NCBI GenBank assembly: GCA_036785705.1 | Contig: JAWUZG010000029.1 | Coordinates: forward strand, 17,836,501-17,900,500 | DNA from: Acanthornis magna | Taxonomy: Eukaryota > Chordata > Aves > Passeriformes > Acanthizidae | Reading direction: 5' to 3' | Length of the DNA: 64,000 bases | Part shown: positions 1 through 14,599 of the stretch, piece after piece | Position numbering within the stretch: position 1 is the first letter of the stretch | Layout: each line of letters starts with the position of its first letter | Position numbers and translations under genes: made by a program | The notes under the pieces: model-generated | Told to the model about the DNA's origin: nothing | Seen by the model: only the letters and a program-made list of their open reading frames with translations | Database searches by the model: none

Positions 1-3000
1 ATAGATGTTAGAGCATTTGGGGAAGAAAGGATAGAGGAAGGAAAGAGGAAAGAATTGCGTGACTTAGCTAAATTTATGCCACGAGCACTTGTGGCCCTGT
101 AGTTTTTTGCTCAGCACTGGAGGAGGGAGGTGTGTTAGCCTGGTGTGGGGAGGAGCTTCTCTGCTGCCCATCCCATCCCTTCCTCCACCAGGACACAGCT
201 CTCCTCGATTGGATGACCAGAGCAGTGTGAGTGAAAAGAAGCTGCCCTAATATTACGTTCACTTTTGGAGTGGCACTACCACCAGGTTCCATGGTCCTGG
301 CCTGTGCCCAGCACAGCCAAAGGAATCACACAGTTCCCCTCCTTTTTGCTGTTCCCTTTCTGATACAAAAGTAACGCTCTTTCCCATGAACCACTTTGGG
401 ATGGAGATGGGATTTGGACATTTCCTTGGACAACAGAAGTGGGCCATCTAGACAAGCCAGCATAAAATTTGCACACACATGACTGCCAGCAGGGACATTT
501 TTCTTCTGTTGGATGAGGTGTGGCTGCAGGGCTGCTCATGCTCCTGGTGATGTTCCCTTTATTTTCAGGCATTAAGGTCATGAAAGACAGCATTGTTTAC
601 TGAGCTCACTGTTTGGGTACATCTTTCTCCACCGTAGGATTCATGGTTTGTTTGCAGAAAGTGTGCCTGCAACCTGCCAGCTGCAAGAAGGATTTCTGTT
701 CCTAGCAGGATGAAATTTTGGTGCCACCAATTTTTTTAAGTAAAGTGATCTAGGCTTATATTTCCAACACTGCTGCTACCTTTTAAATCACCTTCTGCAG
801 CTGACTTCATCACAACACAGCGTGACTTATGCATTTCCAGTTGCAGTATTAAAATATTCTCCCATTTAACACAGTATATCCACAAATAGTTAATTTTGGA
901 AGCTATCTCCACAAATAGTCAAATGAAAGTTTCAAAATCTTACTCTAATCTAGAAGTATAATTCCCAGTGTGTGTTTGCACTGCTCATCTCTTCAAATTT
1001 CCCTCCACAGCTGAAGCCTCACTGTCATTAACATGCTGTATTATCATGTTACCTGATCATGGCTGGAGTAGGTATAAATCAATATTGATGAATCTGTACC
1101 CCATGGAATACTCTGAAAAGATTTGGCTGATGGTAATTCCCTGATTTTTAAGTCTACTCTCTCAGTCTGTTGAAGTTTACCACAGAGTCTCGTGTGTCCC
1201 ACCAGAAAAATTTTAAGAGACATTCCAGTGTCCTTAATAACTTGTAGGATGCTATAAAACCTGGGTGCTGTTTTACACTGATGAGTCCCAGAGTTGATAA
1301 AATTGTAGGTCTGCGTTGTGAGTAGACAGGGAGTGGGTCAGAGATTTGTACCAGAAAGTTGTACGTGGGTAAGATCTTCTAAAGAAGAATTACAGGCATG
1401 GAAAACTGATTTACTCCCTTCAATGCTGTGCCACAACTCATGCACTAATTACAAAGGAAGAGGAACTAATTTTTATGTGAAATATTTCAGGAACTGGATG
1501 GTCTTTGCAGAGGAGGTGTTTCTTTTCCTAAATCACTACATAGTGCAAACATATTTGAGTAAGGCTCCATGAAAATCAAGGTCAGCCAAAAAAGATTAAA
1601 AATGTAAAAAAATCATTGGTGATTTAAGATAGTTGGCTGATGTGCTTCCTGGGCTAATGCCAATTGCAGAGTTATGGAGATTTTGAGGAAGGATCTGAAA
1701 ATTATAAAAAAGGAGTATCATTCTTTGATTTTTTTTCTAAAGTAGAGAAAACTTTCCTCTTAATGATTAGCTTCTGCTTTCAGTCTCCTATGGAGCAAAG
1801 GAAAAGGAGGGTGCAACAAGTATAACTGGATATACATATATCTTTATTTTGAGCAGATCATGCAAGTGTGTAAACTGTGTGCATTTGTCTTGGGAGTCGT
1901 AAGTTTTTTCTCATGGATGGAATGGAACAATGTGCAGTAAGGAGGAAGGTAATCCATGGGATTAAATCCCCATACTTTTGCAGGAACAAGCCATACTCTG
2001 GTTAATCCCTTAGAGATAAAAAAATAAGGATCTTTTTACTGTGATGAAAGGCAGAGAGCATTGAGAGTAAGAGAGGCAAAAGCAAATATCTCCTGTATTG
2101 TTACCTTGCTGGCATGTTATTCTGCAGCAAGGAAGGTTGTAAGGCAGAAGATTATTCCAAATAGCTCAATTAGCTATGTGTAATGAAAATACAGTATGTA
2201 CCACTAACTTAAATGTACTGTTGTATAACACTGCAGTACCACTACATTTGTGTTTTATGTAGCAGTTGTGAATAATATCTCCCCTGAAACCCTTATAGCA
2301 GATGTCTGTAACACGGGAATAAAGGAGCTGTCACTCGTGGGTCTGGCAAACTGTCATTTTGTTCTTCTTGTACATATTTGTAACCAAAACCTCTAAATGG
2401 TTTAAGAAAATCCTAACAAAATCTTTGTGATGAGAAGTGTATGTTTCACCAGAGACTATATCTATTAAGATGGTACGAATTGCCCAGGCGCTTGCCAGGA
2501 AGAAGTAAAGTGCAGAACTTTTCATGGGCTTGAGAGTGACTGTCCAGAAGACCTGTTCTTACAGAGTAAACCCCACTGAAGCAAAGCCTTGTGCCCTGGC
2601 TGGGGAGCCTCTGTCACCTCTCCAAGCTGCTGACTGGAGTTCATTATTATCTCACTTCAGAAATTACCTAAAAAGATTGACAGTTGTGGTCATGTTTATT
2701 AAGGGAGGGGAGGAAGTTACTTTTATTTTATTTGCATTAACATGCTGAAACACTGCTTTCAAAAATAAATGAAAAGCAAAAATAAATTTTGAGACAAGTC
2801 AATAACTAACCCCCTGCTTTTATTGCTGAAAAATAACTTGTCTACAAGGAAGACAAGTCAGGACAAAATTAACGAAGCTGTCAAAAGACAAGTGTTCATA
2901 AAGGAGGCATCAGGATAATCTGATTAAATTAATTCAGTTATTTTGTATAGCATTTCTCCTCAGGATTTGTATTCTTGATAGTGAATGGCATCCGGAGGAT

Positions 3001-6000
3001 TTGAAAGGATTGAATTTTCTTTCTTCAGATTAGTTTGAGATATTTATGAAGGATTTAGGCAAACTACTGGTTCTTTTAGCACAATGTTACTAATGAGAGG
3101 CAAACACCAAAACAAGAGCAAGTATTTTCTGATCCTCAGAGAGATTTCTAATACGCTATGCCTCTGTAAGCCACACATCCATGTATGGTGTTTATCCTTC
3201 CAAGAATACCTCATTGAAGGCCAGGTATACCTCACACTTGCTTCGTAAGACAAGGAGATAAATTTCATTGGCTTGTATTGAAAAAACAAGTACTTTCTGT
3301 TAGCCATGGAGTTCACTGTCTTCAAATGCTCTTTCCTCACATTCCAGTTATGCCATCTTATTCCCTGTGGCCTGTCAGGAGCCATGGGACACTTACAGTG
3401 TCTGTGTTGCCCCTTCTGCGTCCCGCACTCACTTCCCTGGGAGGGAAGATCAGATACAGTTTGCACTTTCTCCTTACCTTGTCAGTAATTTTGATTTTTC
3501 AGCTTTCTCCTTATGTTGATACTTTTTCATATACTTTTTTTAAGATTTAATTGCCTTGAAAACACCGTTCCTCTGGGCTGACAGTTCAGAGGCTGATAAT
3601 GAGGAATGGATACTGTTGGCAAAACCTGAATGCCTGCCGACTGTTGACTATCACCTAGAAGATAATCTTTGTCTGACAGGGATGTGGAGGGTGTTAAATT
3701 GGCAGAGCATTGTAACACCTGATGTTGAGAACTACAGGGATGAAACTCTCAGTCCATCTGCTTCTTTGTGCAGAGTGGAGCATAATAGAATTTATTCTAC
3801 ATGAGCCCTCATAGAAAAATAACTCAGAAGCATCTTTAATTTAAGCCTCCTGGACATGTTTGGTTGGGGATCAGCATCTTCTTCAAGTTGAGGAATTGCC
3901 CAAAGAGATCTGGAAATTGTGTTACTGAGCTCCATTTTCTGAAAATTTGAAATATTTATTTTTCTTATATGCTACCCATGGAGTGTGAGGGTTTTGTTTA
4001 AATCTGGTCTGTCCTTAAAGCATCTGTACCCTCAAGCTTCTATCTGATGCATTTTGTTGGATTATGTCTTTATTAAAATCTCAAATGCTCTGAAGGGAAC
4101 AAACAGTGACAGCAAGGTCGTATTGTGTAAAGTTGCTCAAAATGAGTACAAAATAGGGTAAAAAACTCATAACATGAATAAACTTCGGACAAAATAGGCT
4201 ACAAGTTAGGTGGTCCCAGAGTTTCTAGAGTGATGATGTGGGGCCTAAAAATGGCATAAGGTTTTTGTCTTTTTTTCGCATGAAAGTACCAGAGTATTCA
4301 GGGATGAAGAAATCAAACATCCTTGAACCCAAGCTGCAGTAAAATACACTGCGCTCCTGGCAAAAGTCATCGTATGTCAGCCGTATGTCTGCAGATTGTG
4401 TGCATGACCACACATTCTGGTTTTAAAATATGAGTTGTCTGGCCCTTTTTTTCAGGAATCATCACAACTGGAAGGGGAATTCTCTTGCACTGGAAAAATT
4501 ATGGGCTTGTTATGTAAGTAGATCAGCTGGAGTGAAACTTGTATATAAATGTAATATGAAAGGTTCCTAATTCTCACAAATTGAGAGAGAGTAGTTTTAA
4601 TGGGCTGGACCTATCATTGCAATAAATCATTTGATCAAGCTTCAGCAAAACGTTGTGCTGTGGCTGAAATGATGGAGTTTGCAGAAAGAGTTTCAATAAT
4701 AATCACATTTCTCAACCTTCAGATCAAGAGCCTTCAGTAGACTCCATGCCACCAAGTATGAATGAAACAATTGTCTGTCTAAGAAGTAACATGTAAGAAG
4801 GGCTTGTGGAGTGAGAAGTGTAGTTACAGAACCGTTGATATGCGGTGAGAAAAGTGGTTCAGTGACTTCTCCAATGCAAGTTTTGTGGTTGGTTGGTTTT
4901 GCTATTAAAGTGCCAGGGGGAAAACTTCTTAAAAAGGCACAGCAACCTGAAATATAAGTGGCATATGGAGTCTCAGTGGACATACTGGGCATATCATGCC
5001 TGAAAGTGGTGCTGAAAGATGAAAAAGTGAGCTACAACTCCAGATACAATAAATCTTTACAATGATCAGTGCTCAGCAGGGGCTTGCATTGCGGTTCTGT
5101 TGCCACTTCTTTACAGTAAAATTATCAGTATGGTAAGAAAAATGTGCATATTCCTAAGAGTTTTTATTACCATAACACCTAGAAATCAAGACGAGGGACT
5201 TTTTAAATTTAGCTCTCCATATATAATGTAAGATAGCCTTTTTTCTCTAATAATTTACCATATGAACATAGTAGACCTTGAAAATGGAAGGAACATAGCT
5301 GCAGAGTCTTAATGTGCTATCAAAGCATTATCTGTTAGGGTCACAATAAACTGCTGATACTGTAGCAAAACCAGACCCAAATCATGCTCTGTGAGGATGC
5401 TGCAGGCATTTCCTCCAGCTGCAGTAATCCTGACTCCTGGAGCAGGGAAGTGAGATTTGCTAGGAGGTGGCACATCCTTCACTGTCCCTGAAAATCCATC
5501 CAAACTCAGTTAAATTATGAGCAATGGAAATCCAATGACTTTTTTGAGTCCTAACCTCTCATTGCCATTTCCATTAGCTCCAGTTTCAGTGCAGTTTCTT
5601 GTCCAACCTCCTTCCCCTCTCTCCACTAAACAGCAGCAGCCACACAGCTCTGCCATGCTTTCTGGACTAAGCCTGTGTGACCCTGCACAGTCCAGTTTTG
5701 TCTGCTGCTTCCAACAGTGATTTCTCTTTCCCAGCCTTCACTTAACTCCATATTTTAGTGCACTCCTCCCCTTCCCACCTGAGTTGGTTTATTAACTGCA
5801 TTTGGAGCAGATGGCTCCCTCCTCCAGCCCCTGAGAGAGGCACCATGCCCAGGCTCTGCTCCTCTGCTGGCCTCCGCACTGATGGGGGCTTTTGGGAAAG
5901 ACCAGCCTTGCCTTGGTAATCATCTAGGAGGATGACACTCAGGCAGCTAGGCAGTGTGCTGGGGCATGCGTGCCTAGTCAGGAGTGCAATTTTTAGCCAT

Positions 6001-9000
6001 CTGAATTTCTGAAATGTTGTTTTCTCTTTGTCTGAAACCTGTCTAGGTTCTCTTCTTTGCCTGACTGGAAAGCCATTTCTGACAAACTTCAATTTTCTCT
6101 TTCAAAGTAGCAAGTCACCTTAGCATTTCAAAGAAAGGAATAAATTCTTCTATTGTGTCCAAACCAGGATTTTTTCTAGTATTTTATTTAGAAAGACTTG
6201 AACCATTTTCACTGATTTTTTTTTTTTAATTAAAGATAATTGGCCTGAGGCAAACGTTCAGCAGAGGCAGTATTAGTCCAACGGATAATGTTTGGCAAGG
6301 CCAAAAGGAAACCATGTCCTATAATGCAAGTGTCAATCAACCTTTCTGGGCAATGCTAGAAGCTTTTTATAAAAGAACAGGCTTGAAGAAATGTAAATTT
6401 CCATGTCATACAGTTCAGGGTTTTAGGGGATTGTACAAAGAAGGAGAGATGAACATTATGCCTGATGAACTGAAAAAATAAATTAAAAGCTGCAAAACTG
6501 TGGTGCTTTATGTATGCTTTGTTCTTATTTTATAGAGGCAGCTTGAAATTTCAAAGCTGTCCTGTCTGAGACTTTTTTAAAACTTTTTATTTCCTGAGGC
6601 AATTTAGCTACTGAAACTGAGTATGAGGTGCTGTGAGTGCTCATGACTTTCAAGAGAATAAAAAGTTGTCCAGTTTCAGGTTTTAATTAGATAAATTGCT
6701 TTGTTCCCTTTACTTAGCTGCTTGTATGAAACCTCACATGTTAGGTTAGCAGGTTAATCACGCTTCCAGTGTTTACAACATGATCCTTAATGACGTGTAG
6801 CTTTTGTGATTTCATTCTCTCCTCCCTTCATTTTATAAGAAACCTTGCAAGAGGAGCAGGCGATTGGCGCATCATACCTTTCAATCTATTAGAAATTTTT
6901 CAAAACACAGCTGTGTTTAAAAAGACCCTTCCTAGCCCCAATGGGGATAATTCATCTTTCCCCCACCTGAAATATTCTTCTCACCTGGATCATCCACACC
7001 AACCTTAGTAATTTCAATGATGGAGGTGTTTACTGAATACAAACACAAGACGCTGATAATCTAATTAGAGATGGTGCATTTTACTAGATCAGTTTTGTGC
7101 ACAGATACTAAACTCATTGCAAAGTCATTATTTGCTTCAATAGAGCCTCTCCTCCCCCAGTCCCATCCCCCAGTGCATCATTCCCCGTTACAGAGGCCAA
7201 ATTTAACAATTCCCACCAATTTGGGCCATGCCCTTTTAAAAAAATGACCAGATCCTTGGTCGGTCCTGACCAGCTGTCCTATATTTTGCTGCTGTGGCCA
7301 TAAAGCTGTAATCTGTGTGTGGCCATAAAGCTGCATAATATTAACAGCCCTGAGGACTCTGGTGTGGTGGCCTTTGCCATGGACTTTAGTGTTCAGAAGT
7401 TTGTCTGGTTTTTGCTCCTCCCACAACTGTACCCATTGGACTAATAATGTGACCTCCTCCTTTAAACCCCACCTCTTTTATATCTTTAGACCATCAGTTT
7501 TGCCATCATGGGTGCTATGACAATACATGTGATACTACTGCTTCCTTCCCCTGTGCCACCGCTTAGTGACACAGTGTCAAAACACAAATGATTTGGAGAA
7601 CATGGTCTAAAAGCATCTTGGCCCATCTTTGCTCTATCATAGTCCCAGAGACTCATAAACGGCTTTTCATCTTCATCTACTCCTCCCCAAAGCAGTTCAT
7701 TCTGGTTCAGCACTGGCAGTTGAAATCACAGATGGTGTTTTTAAACCACCTGTTTAAATACAGCTCTGGCAAGCCTCCTCCTTTTCCTGGAAGCCATGTC
7801 ATTTTTGTACAGTGTGGTGTCAAATTCCCTCTCCCCAACGCCAGTCATGTAAGCTCAAACCTGCCAGTAGCTCTCTCCTGGCTCCTTCTCCCTGGGGCTT
7901 TAGTTCCAATGTGTGCAAAAACTCCAGTCCTCTTCCCCAAAAAGTGAAATGGGGAAGTGGCATACTTCTTGTACAGGTGTGGTAGCTCACATCTGGCTTA
8001 TCCAAGTACACGCAGAAAATCTACGGGTCAAGAGCTGTCCTAGGCCAAGTCCCAGGCCAGTGGCACATTTACAAAGGTGAACTTTCTATGTTTCTGTGAA
8101 TCTGCAATAATTTCCATTTAGATAAATGCAGCACCAGTACTGATATTTTGCTATGTTGGGTCTGCCTTCACTCTAATTTGCATCCTTATTTTAAAGCCTG
8201 ACACTATTGGCTTAAACTGGACCTGATGCACAGCTTCCTTCTCACCCAGCTGGTATTTCTGGACACTTGGTTTCACAGCAATTCTTAGTTTAAACCACAA
8301 CAAAGACTCTCCAAAATTAGCATCTTTTTTAGGACCTATTCCAGCAATCAGTTGCTACCAGGTGTTCTGCTTAATACATTGACAAGTTTCATTTCAGGGA
8401 AAAAACCCCACCACCTGCAAATGTCTCTTAATTCCACTTTTTCTGGACACTCAAAGTGTCACTCCTCTTTGAGTGTACAGTCACTAATAAGAAATGTTTT
8501 CCTTTTAAAGCGCCTGAAATCCATTATTGACTCATTTCTGGTTGGAAGGTGGGCTGCTGAGAACTGCTGTCAGCTCTCATTTTTTAGACTGTAAAACTGG
8601 TGAAATGAAGCACAGTTTTGCAAATGCACTTGCAACAAAGATACCTTGCCTGGTATATTTATTGCATCCCTGTGCACGGATAGGTATTCATGCCCAGTCC
8701 ATCCCTTCAAGCCCTATGCATCATGTGAAATGAAAGCCTATGTTGCCAAAATAACCTGCTATAAATACAGACCATGTGACAGCAGCCAGTTTGGAGATGT
8801 GAGTATGGCCTTTCTGTTGCTTTCTCACCAGTTCTGTCCCTGCAATGCTTTTCATGTAAACTGTGCTCTTATCCGTCACAGTCTGCACATCACTTTTCTG
8901 TTCAGAAATTCTGCGTGGGTGGCTTCTCTGCTAATGAGAATTCATGTTTATGCACCAAAGTAGTGCCAGTGGTCAAACGCATGGATGTTGAGATGTGTCT

Positions 9001-12000
9001 GAGTGCATTCTCAGAAAATGAGCTGGATGTAACTCAAGAGCATGTATGGTACAACATGTTTCTGCTTAGTGTCCGCCAGCACAGTTAAGGAAACCACTTG
9101 GCCAGCGTGTACAATTCCAAAGCGTAAAGCCAAACTCCTCCTCTCCTTTAGCTTGTGAGTCACCGTCTGGTAAGGACCAGCAGGGTTTTGCAGTAGACCC
9201 TTAAGTCCCCAGGGCTGTAGACTGGCATCTGGAGCTGCTCCAGGGGAACAACCTGCTATCCCAACCTCCTGCCACAGCTCCAGTGACCTCTGCCAGGGCA
9301 TGCTGCTTGTTCAGGTCATAAGGATGCAGCCTAGAAAATGCAGCTCATGGTCTTAACAGCCCCTGTAGCAACAGACAGAAAAATGGTTTTTTCCTCAAAG
9401 CTTTTCTCTCAGACAGAAATCATTCTTCATCAGCTTTTGTTAAGCTTCCCCCCCCCCCCATTCCAGTTGTTCCTCACACAGAAATTTAGTAGTCAAAGCA
9501 GTTGCGTGTGTTTAACAGTAATCTCAAATGAAAGGAATTTTTTGCGTTTCATACCTGTGCAAGAAATAGATGTGGGGACTCTTCCACATTCCTTATGTCA
9601 GCCTCTTTCCCAATTTTTCTTGCCTTTTGCATGGTATGAACTATGAGAGACAAAAGGGGAAAAAATATCTTCAAAATGCTTTATTAGTAGTACCTGCAGC
9701 TACAAAATTGAAATTTTGACTTAATGAGCTTTAAACATGATAACGGAATATAAAGGTTGGTCTTTGAGGATGCCATTTTAAAAGGAGCACATGATGTCAT
9801 GAGTTTAAAAAATGTGATATCTGATCAGTCCAGGTGGAATTGAAGGCTTCTGGTTTCTGGTGGCAAAATGCTCCTTCTCCAAAATGTGCATTGCAAGAAT
9901 TTTGTATGTAGCAGCCTTGTAGGACAGGAATTGGCAGGGAATGAAGACAATTTTTATGGATAGCCTAGTAAGATTCATGTTTGTGAGATGTGACTGACCA
10001 TGCTTTACTTTACATGGGGAGTAATTGAGTAACCTCTGGTCTGTAGGAATGTCAACATATTGCTTTTTGTGGGCATTCTGATCACTCGCAGGAGAGAAAG
10101 ATGGAAACGAACCTGGCATTTTGATTTTAAAAAAAGCAACATGAAAATCCTTGGCATTCAGAGGACACTGCTGGGTGGTTTTGTCTTTACCCTTATCACT
10201 CAGGCTCTGTGGGGGGCACAACTTTTTCAGCAGAGTGAAGGATAAAAGCACAGGCCATGAATTGTAGGTGGCAGCTCAAAAGCACACAGACACTTTTGCA
10301 GGTATGTGTGCCTCAGTGTACTGCTGATGGCTGAAAACAAGCTCACTCCAGCTTTATGGGAGACAAGGCAGGAGAAGTCCCTCTCTGCTTTTGCACAAAA
10401 CTGGCAATGTTCCCACTGATTATATTTATACAGAAATCGCCTTCCAGACTCTGGAGAACAGCACAGACACTTCCTTCACACCTTTCTTTCTGGCAGTTTT
10501 CCTGACAACCTCTGCCTCAGCATGAAGGCAAATACAAATACACAGCAACTCCATGTGAACTGATGGAAATCCCCTTCGAAGTGTATTGGTCACCAAATAA
10601 AACACTGTGTGAGGCATTTTACTCCTACCTGGAAAACTGTTGAGCTGCTGAAGAGGGAATGTGAGACTTTTACAGGGTCATTTATTGGAGGAAATGACTA
10701 ACACTCTACACCTTGGAATTTACCGATTCCATATGTATCTGTATATTTCTGCATGGTATTTAATAAATAATAAGAATGTAATTATCTTATTCCCATATAC
10801 CATTACTGATGACACAGTCTCCAGTATTAAATGCATGTATTCATGTACATGCACACACATTCTTGTTTTCCTGGTGAATACACTTGTTCTCACAGCCAGT
10901 TGCCATGGTATTGCATGCCTATATTAATAATTTATGTTAATGGTTGAGGAATGTAACTGCACGTGCTCACAGCTACAAATAAAATGTTTATACATTGTAC
11001 TTCAACTGAAAACAATAATTTACCATTTTCTGGCCTTTTATCAGAGAACTTAAAAACCTTTGTGTTTTTTAGATAAGGTCCAATAAGCACAAAAAAATCA
11101 CCCTACAGTGAGGATTGCAGTGGCACCTTCGGATAGGAAGATGCAGGTGTAGTTATATATTAGTGGGGTAGGAGATGAAGGCAGGGTTTAGGTGATTTTC
11201 TTGGAATTCCATTTGCTTGGAATTCCATAGGAATCTTTATTTTGGAGGTGAAAATAGAAGACAAATATCTGCCATCCAGACTGAAAATTGCAAGTCCATC
11301 TCTTTTTTCTGAATTAAATATGCTACTAATTTATCCCCAAGCTAGGATGTTTCTTTCTTTAGTTGAAACAGCGCTACAGAAAGTGGAAAACTGTCTTCAT
11401 TGTTTCCCTCGAAGGCTGAAGAGAAACAGGTTCACTTAATAAGCATAAATACACTTCTGTGGCTGATTCATAAAGTCTTGTGCTACAAATTGCTTTGATC
11501 TTGAAAAGCAAAGGGTAAACCTGCAAGTATTTGTGCTGTAATTAATGAGGCTGAATTAAAGATGAATTGGTTGGGCCAAAATAACTTATTGGACCACAAA
11601 GTATCCAAAAATGTCTTATCTGTATATTTGACTTTTAAATCCTGAGGCTTGTTTACTTTTTGTAACTTTCAGAGGCAGGTGTCATTCCAATCTTGAGAAG
11701 TTCGAAGGAATTACATGCAATTTCTTCTAAGCATTAGGCAAATATTTACTGGTCATTGGATATCTTTAGCCAGCTTGAGAAGTTAGATACTTTTAGAACA
11801 ATCTTATGCGGGTTAGTTTGGATTTCTACATTGAAGTCAGCTCTAGATCTAAACATGTTTAATTAGAAAGCATTAAAACACTATTTTTATTTTATTTTGC
11901 TATGTGTTACAAGCAGCAAACTTTAGTTTTGGATCCAAGGTTATCCACAGCTTTATTGTGACACCCTTGATGGACAGTTTTCATGACATTTTCCATCCCA

Positions 12001-13653
12001 CAGGCATAAAGTGTGCTCTTTTTCCTGAAGTGCCATCTCCTTCACTCCCCAAAATAACTACCTGGGAGAAATTTAGAGAGGACAGTGGTGATAATGAATG
12101 TGCTCAGTATGTCTTAGAACATTTGCCTTGCAGGATTGTGTTCATAATAAAGAAACAGCAGCCTTGGTTTGAAGGAGTAAAGTCTCTCAGCAGCTTGGAC
12201 AGTTTCTATGCCATTAGTTTTCTCTCCTGATCCTGGCCCACAGAACCACCCCTGTCTCTAACTCTGTAGCTATTAAACAGCTTTTCAACTGATTATAGCC
12301 CTAATTTAGCATGATTTGATGGCTTCTGCAGGTGCTTATGTTGCAAATGAACAAATTTTCTCACATCACTAGTTTTATGAAATATCAGTTTAATAAATGC
12401 AGTTGTCAAAAACGAGACAACCAAAAAAATACCTCCTCCCTCTTTCATTTTAAGCAGAAGACTGTTTTGACTTGGCATGGCTCAGAGCGTCAGAGGGTTG
12501 TATTTCTGGCAGCTTACTCATAAATGCACAACAGATGAGCATGAGCTGTCAGTGAAATAACCACCTGGTTGGTTGTTCAGAGATAAGTTTTGAGGGTTAA
12601 TATCTGCTGCCCAGGCACCTGTCATGGAGGACATTAAGCTCCACAGGGATGGTACAACCTTACTGGTTTGGAGTAAATAAAGAAGACTCTCCTAAACTTC
12701 TCATTCCTTTGTACTCACCCATCCTGCAACTCAACTAAACCTGCAGCAGTAATGGTAGCTACTTTCTCCAAGTTTTTTTTGAAAGGTTTTTTAAACTTCA
12801 GGCAGTTTACGAAAAAGAAAAATTTAATTTTAAATACCTAAGGCATTTTTGAGAATAAATTCTTTTAAAATGTTTTCTATTGAAAGCAACCAATTTGTAT
12901 AGCATAGTGCTCTTTCAAGAGATGTAAAGAGATAATGTGAAGATTGTTTAGATGGGAGATACTTAATTTAATTGGTATGTGTTGTAAAACTTCAAAAAAT
13001 GAAAATACATTAATAAAAGATATTGGAGATTGAGATTATATAAAATTTATTGATCCTGAAGCAGCTTTTCAAAGAGAGTAAAGAAATCCTGCTGTCTGAC
13101 CATATGCACTATGAAAACAAAAATCAACATTGCCAGGATTGGGAAAGAGATGACAAATAAAGAGAGATTTCTGTGATTATTTGTTGAAGAAACGAACTGT
13201 CAGATGATCTTCATAATACTTCAGGAGTATACCAACTGAGAGCTAGGAGAGTAGGAGAATATTAACTTTCTCTTTTTTCGGCCTATGACTTCTTGAGTCT
13301 TTTCATTCTGTGTCTCTTCATGTTATGAACTTAAATTTCCAGCACTTGGGTAGGGTCTTCTGAGAAGGATGGTTATGGGTGATGTAGAAAAACTGCTTTC
13401 TGTCTGCATGTGTAAGATCTGCTTATGCTTTTCTCTTGGCTGTTCTCACCAGATGTAAAAGTGTCATTATTTTGGGCTTTGAACTTCTAATGCACTAGAC
13501 ATGAGTGAAAAAAACACTTCTCATACCTGTTAGGTCTTTGTATGCCTGGGCTTAGCTGCTGATAGCCACACCAATGTATGAAGCTTTACAATTCTGCAGT
13601 GCTATTAATAATTTTCTGCAGTGGCTTTCCTAGAGAAGACCCCAGTAACTGGG
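1..13653. other. Unique sequence, no recognisable gene
   Basis: This is AT-rich sequence without a reading frame I can relate to a known protein. Frames of up to about 148 codons occur on both strands, but they lack a consistent coding signal and look like chance. A run of 12 cytosines lies at about 9448-9459. Short duplications are visible at about 7279-7337 (GGCCATAAAGCTG twice) and 11210-11229 (TTGGAATTCCAT twice). Exons of a gene spanning the window could still be present below what I can recognise by eye. Confidence 0.6.
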
Positions 13654-14599
13654 TGTTGAACGCTGAGGGGGGGAGTGGAATTTTTAACCATTCTGTTGCT
13701 AGGCAACTAACGACTGGATACTTAAGGGCCATCTACTCTTACAAAAGAAACAAAGACTTTTGGCTAGGTGACCACGGGGAACAAGAGATTGGGAGATTTG
13801 ATAACGGACACACTCGCTCACAAGTCTTGGAGGAGAGAGCAGTGGGAAAGGAGCGGCTCTCTGCTTTATGGCTGCGACTGCGGAGGAAGTCCAGCTTTGC
13901 ATTGGTTCTCTACCTGGTAGGTGAGTTCTCACTTTGGGAGAAAAGGCACAGGACTCCGGTTCTCTCCTCCCCTCCGGGAGGGTGCATCTCCCAGCTGCGC
14001 TGCAGCAGAATGGGACCCCCACCTGCCGCCGCCCCGCACCCTGACTGCCGCCGCCCCGCACCCTGCCTGCCACAACTGTGGAGTTTTTGCCGCCTCCTCT
14101 GCTGGCTGGAATGGGTGGGCTGACCTGGCCGCTCCACCTTCCTGCTTTGAGCTCCCAGCTGTGCGCCATTCATCTCCATACCAGCCTTGTCCAGCCCGTC
14201 TGCCATTACGCACATGACACAGATCCAACCTCGCGCCACAGCGCCATCTGCAGCTTTCTGGGGGTCATTGCACCTGCCCTGCTGGTCTAGAAGCCCAACA
14301 GCGCCCCTGCTGGCTGTGATCGTGACTGCACCAAATGGAAAGTGCCTGGCAGCCCAGGGACATCTGCCACCGGGTTTTGCTTTTGTTTACTGTTTTTTAC
14401 CTTGTTTACTGTTTTTGTTACTGATTGTTTACCTCATTCTAGATACTAGTAAAGAACTCTTATTCCTTTTCCCATACCTTTGCCTGAGAGCCCTTGATTC
14501 CAAAGTTATAATAATTCGGAGGGAAGGGGAGAACACATTCTCTGTTCTAAGGAAGGTTCCCACCTTCCTTAGCAGACACCTGTCTATCAAACCAAGACA
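13654..14599 (+). repeat. Solo LTR of the LTR_A family
   Basis: The 946-bp block starts TGTTGAA and ends AAGACA. It matches the LTRs at 28120-29591 and 49283-50231 along its length. It contains a GC-rich tandem section near 14020-14070, three TGTTTAC motifs at 14384-14432, an AGTAAA variant polyadenylation signal near 14448, and a 10-bp perfect stem at 14547-14572. No internal retroviral sequence adjoins it, so it is a solo LTR. The flanks (CTGGG on the left, CCAGG on the right) do not form a clean duplication, so the target repeat has mutated or one end was altered. Reading frames across the GC-rich part on both strands are compositional and not genes. Confidence 0.88.

Noticed and set aside
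3044..3466. A 140-codon minus-strand frame.
   Set aside because: Low-complexity similarity to nothing known to me, overlapped by frames on the plus strand.
9805..10251. A 148-codon minus-strand frame.
   Set aside because: No recognisable domain, no biased composition and an overlapping frame on the other strand. I treat it as chance.
13578..14239. Overlapping long frames on both strands (up to 181 codons).
   Set aside because: They fall in the GC-rich part of the solo LTR_A; the same frames recur in the other LTR_A copies because stop codons are rare in GC-rich repeats.
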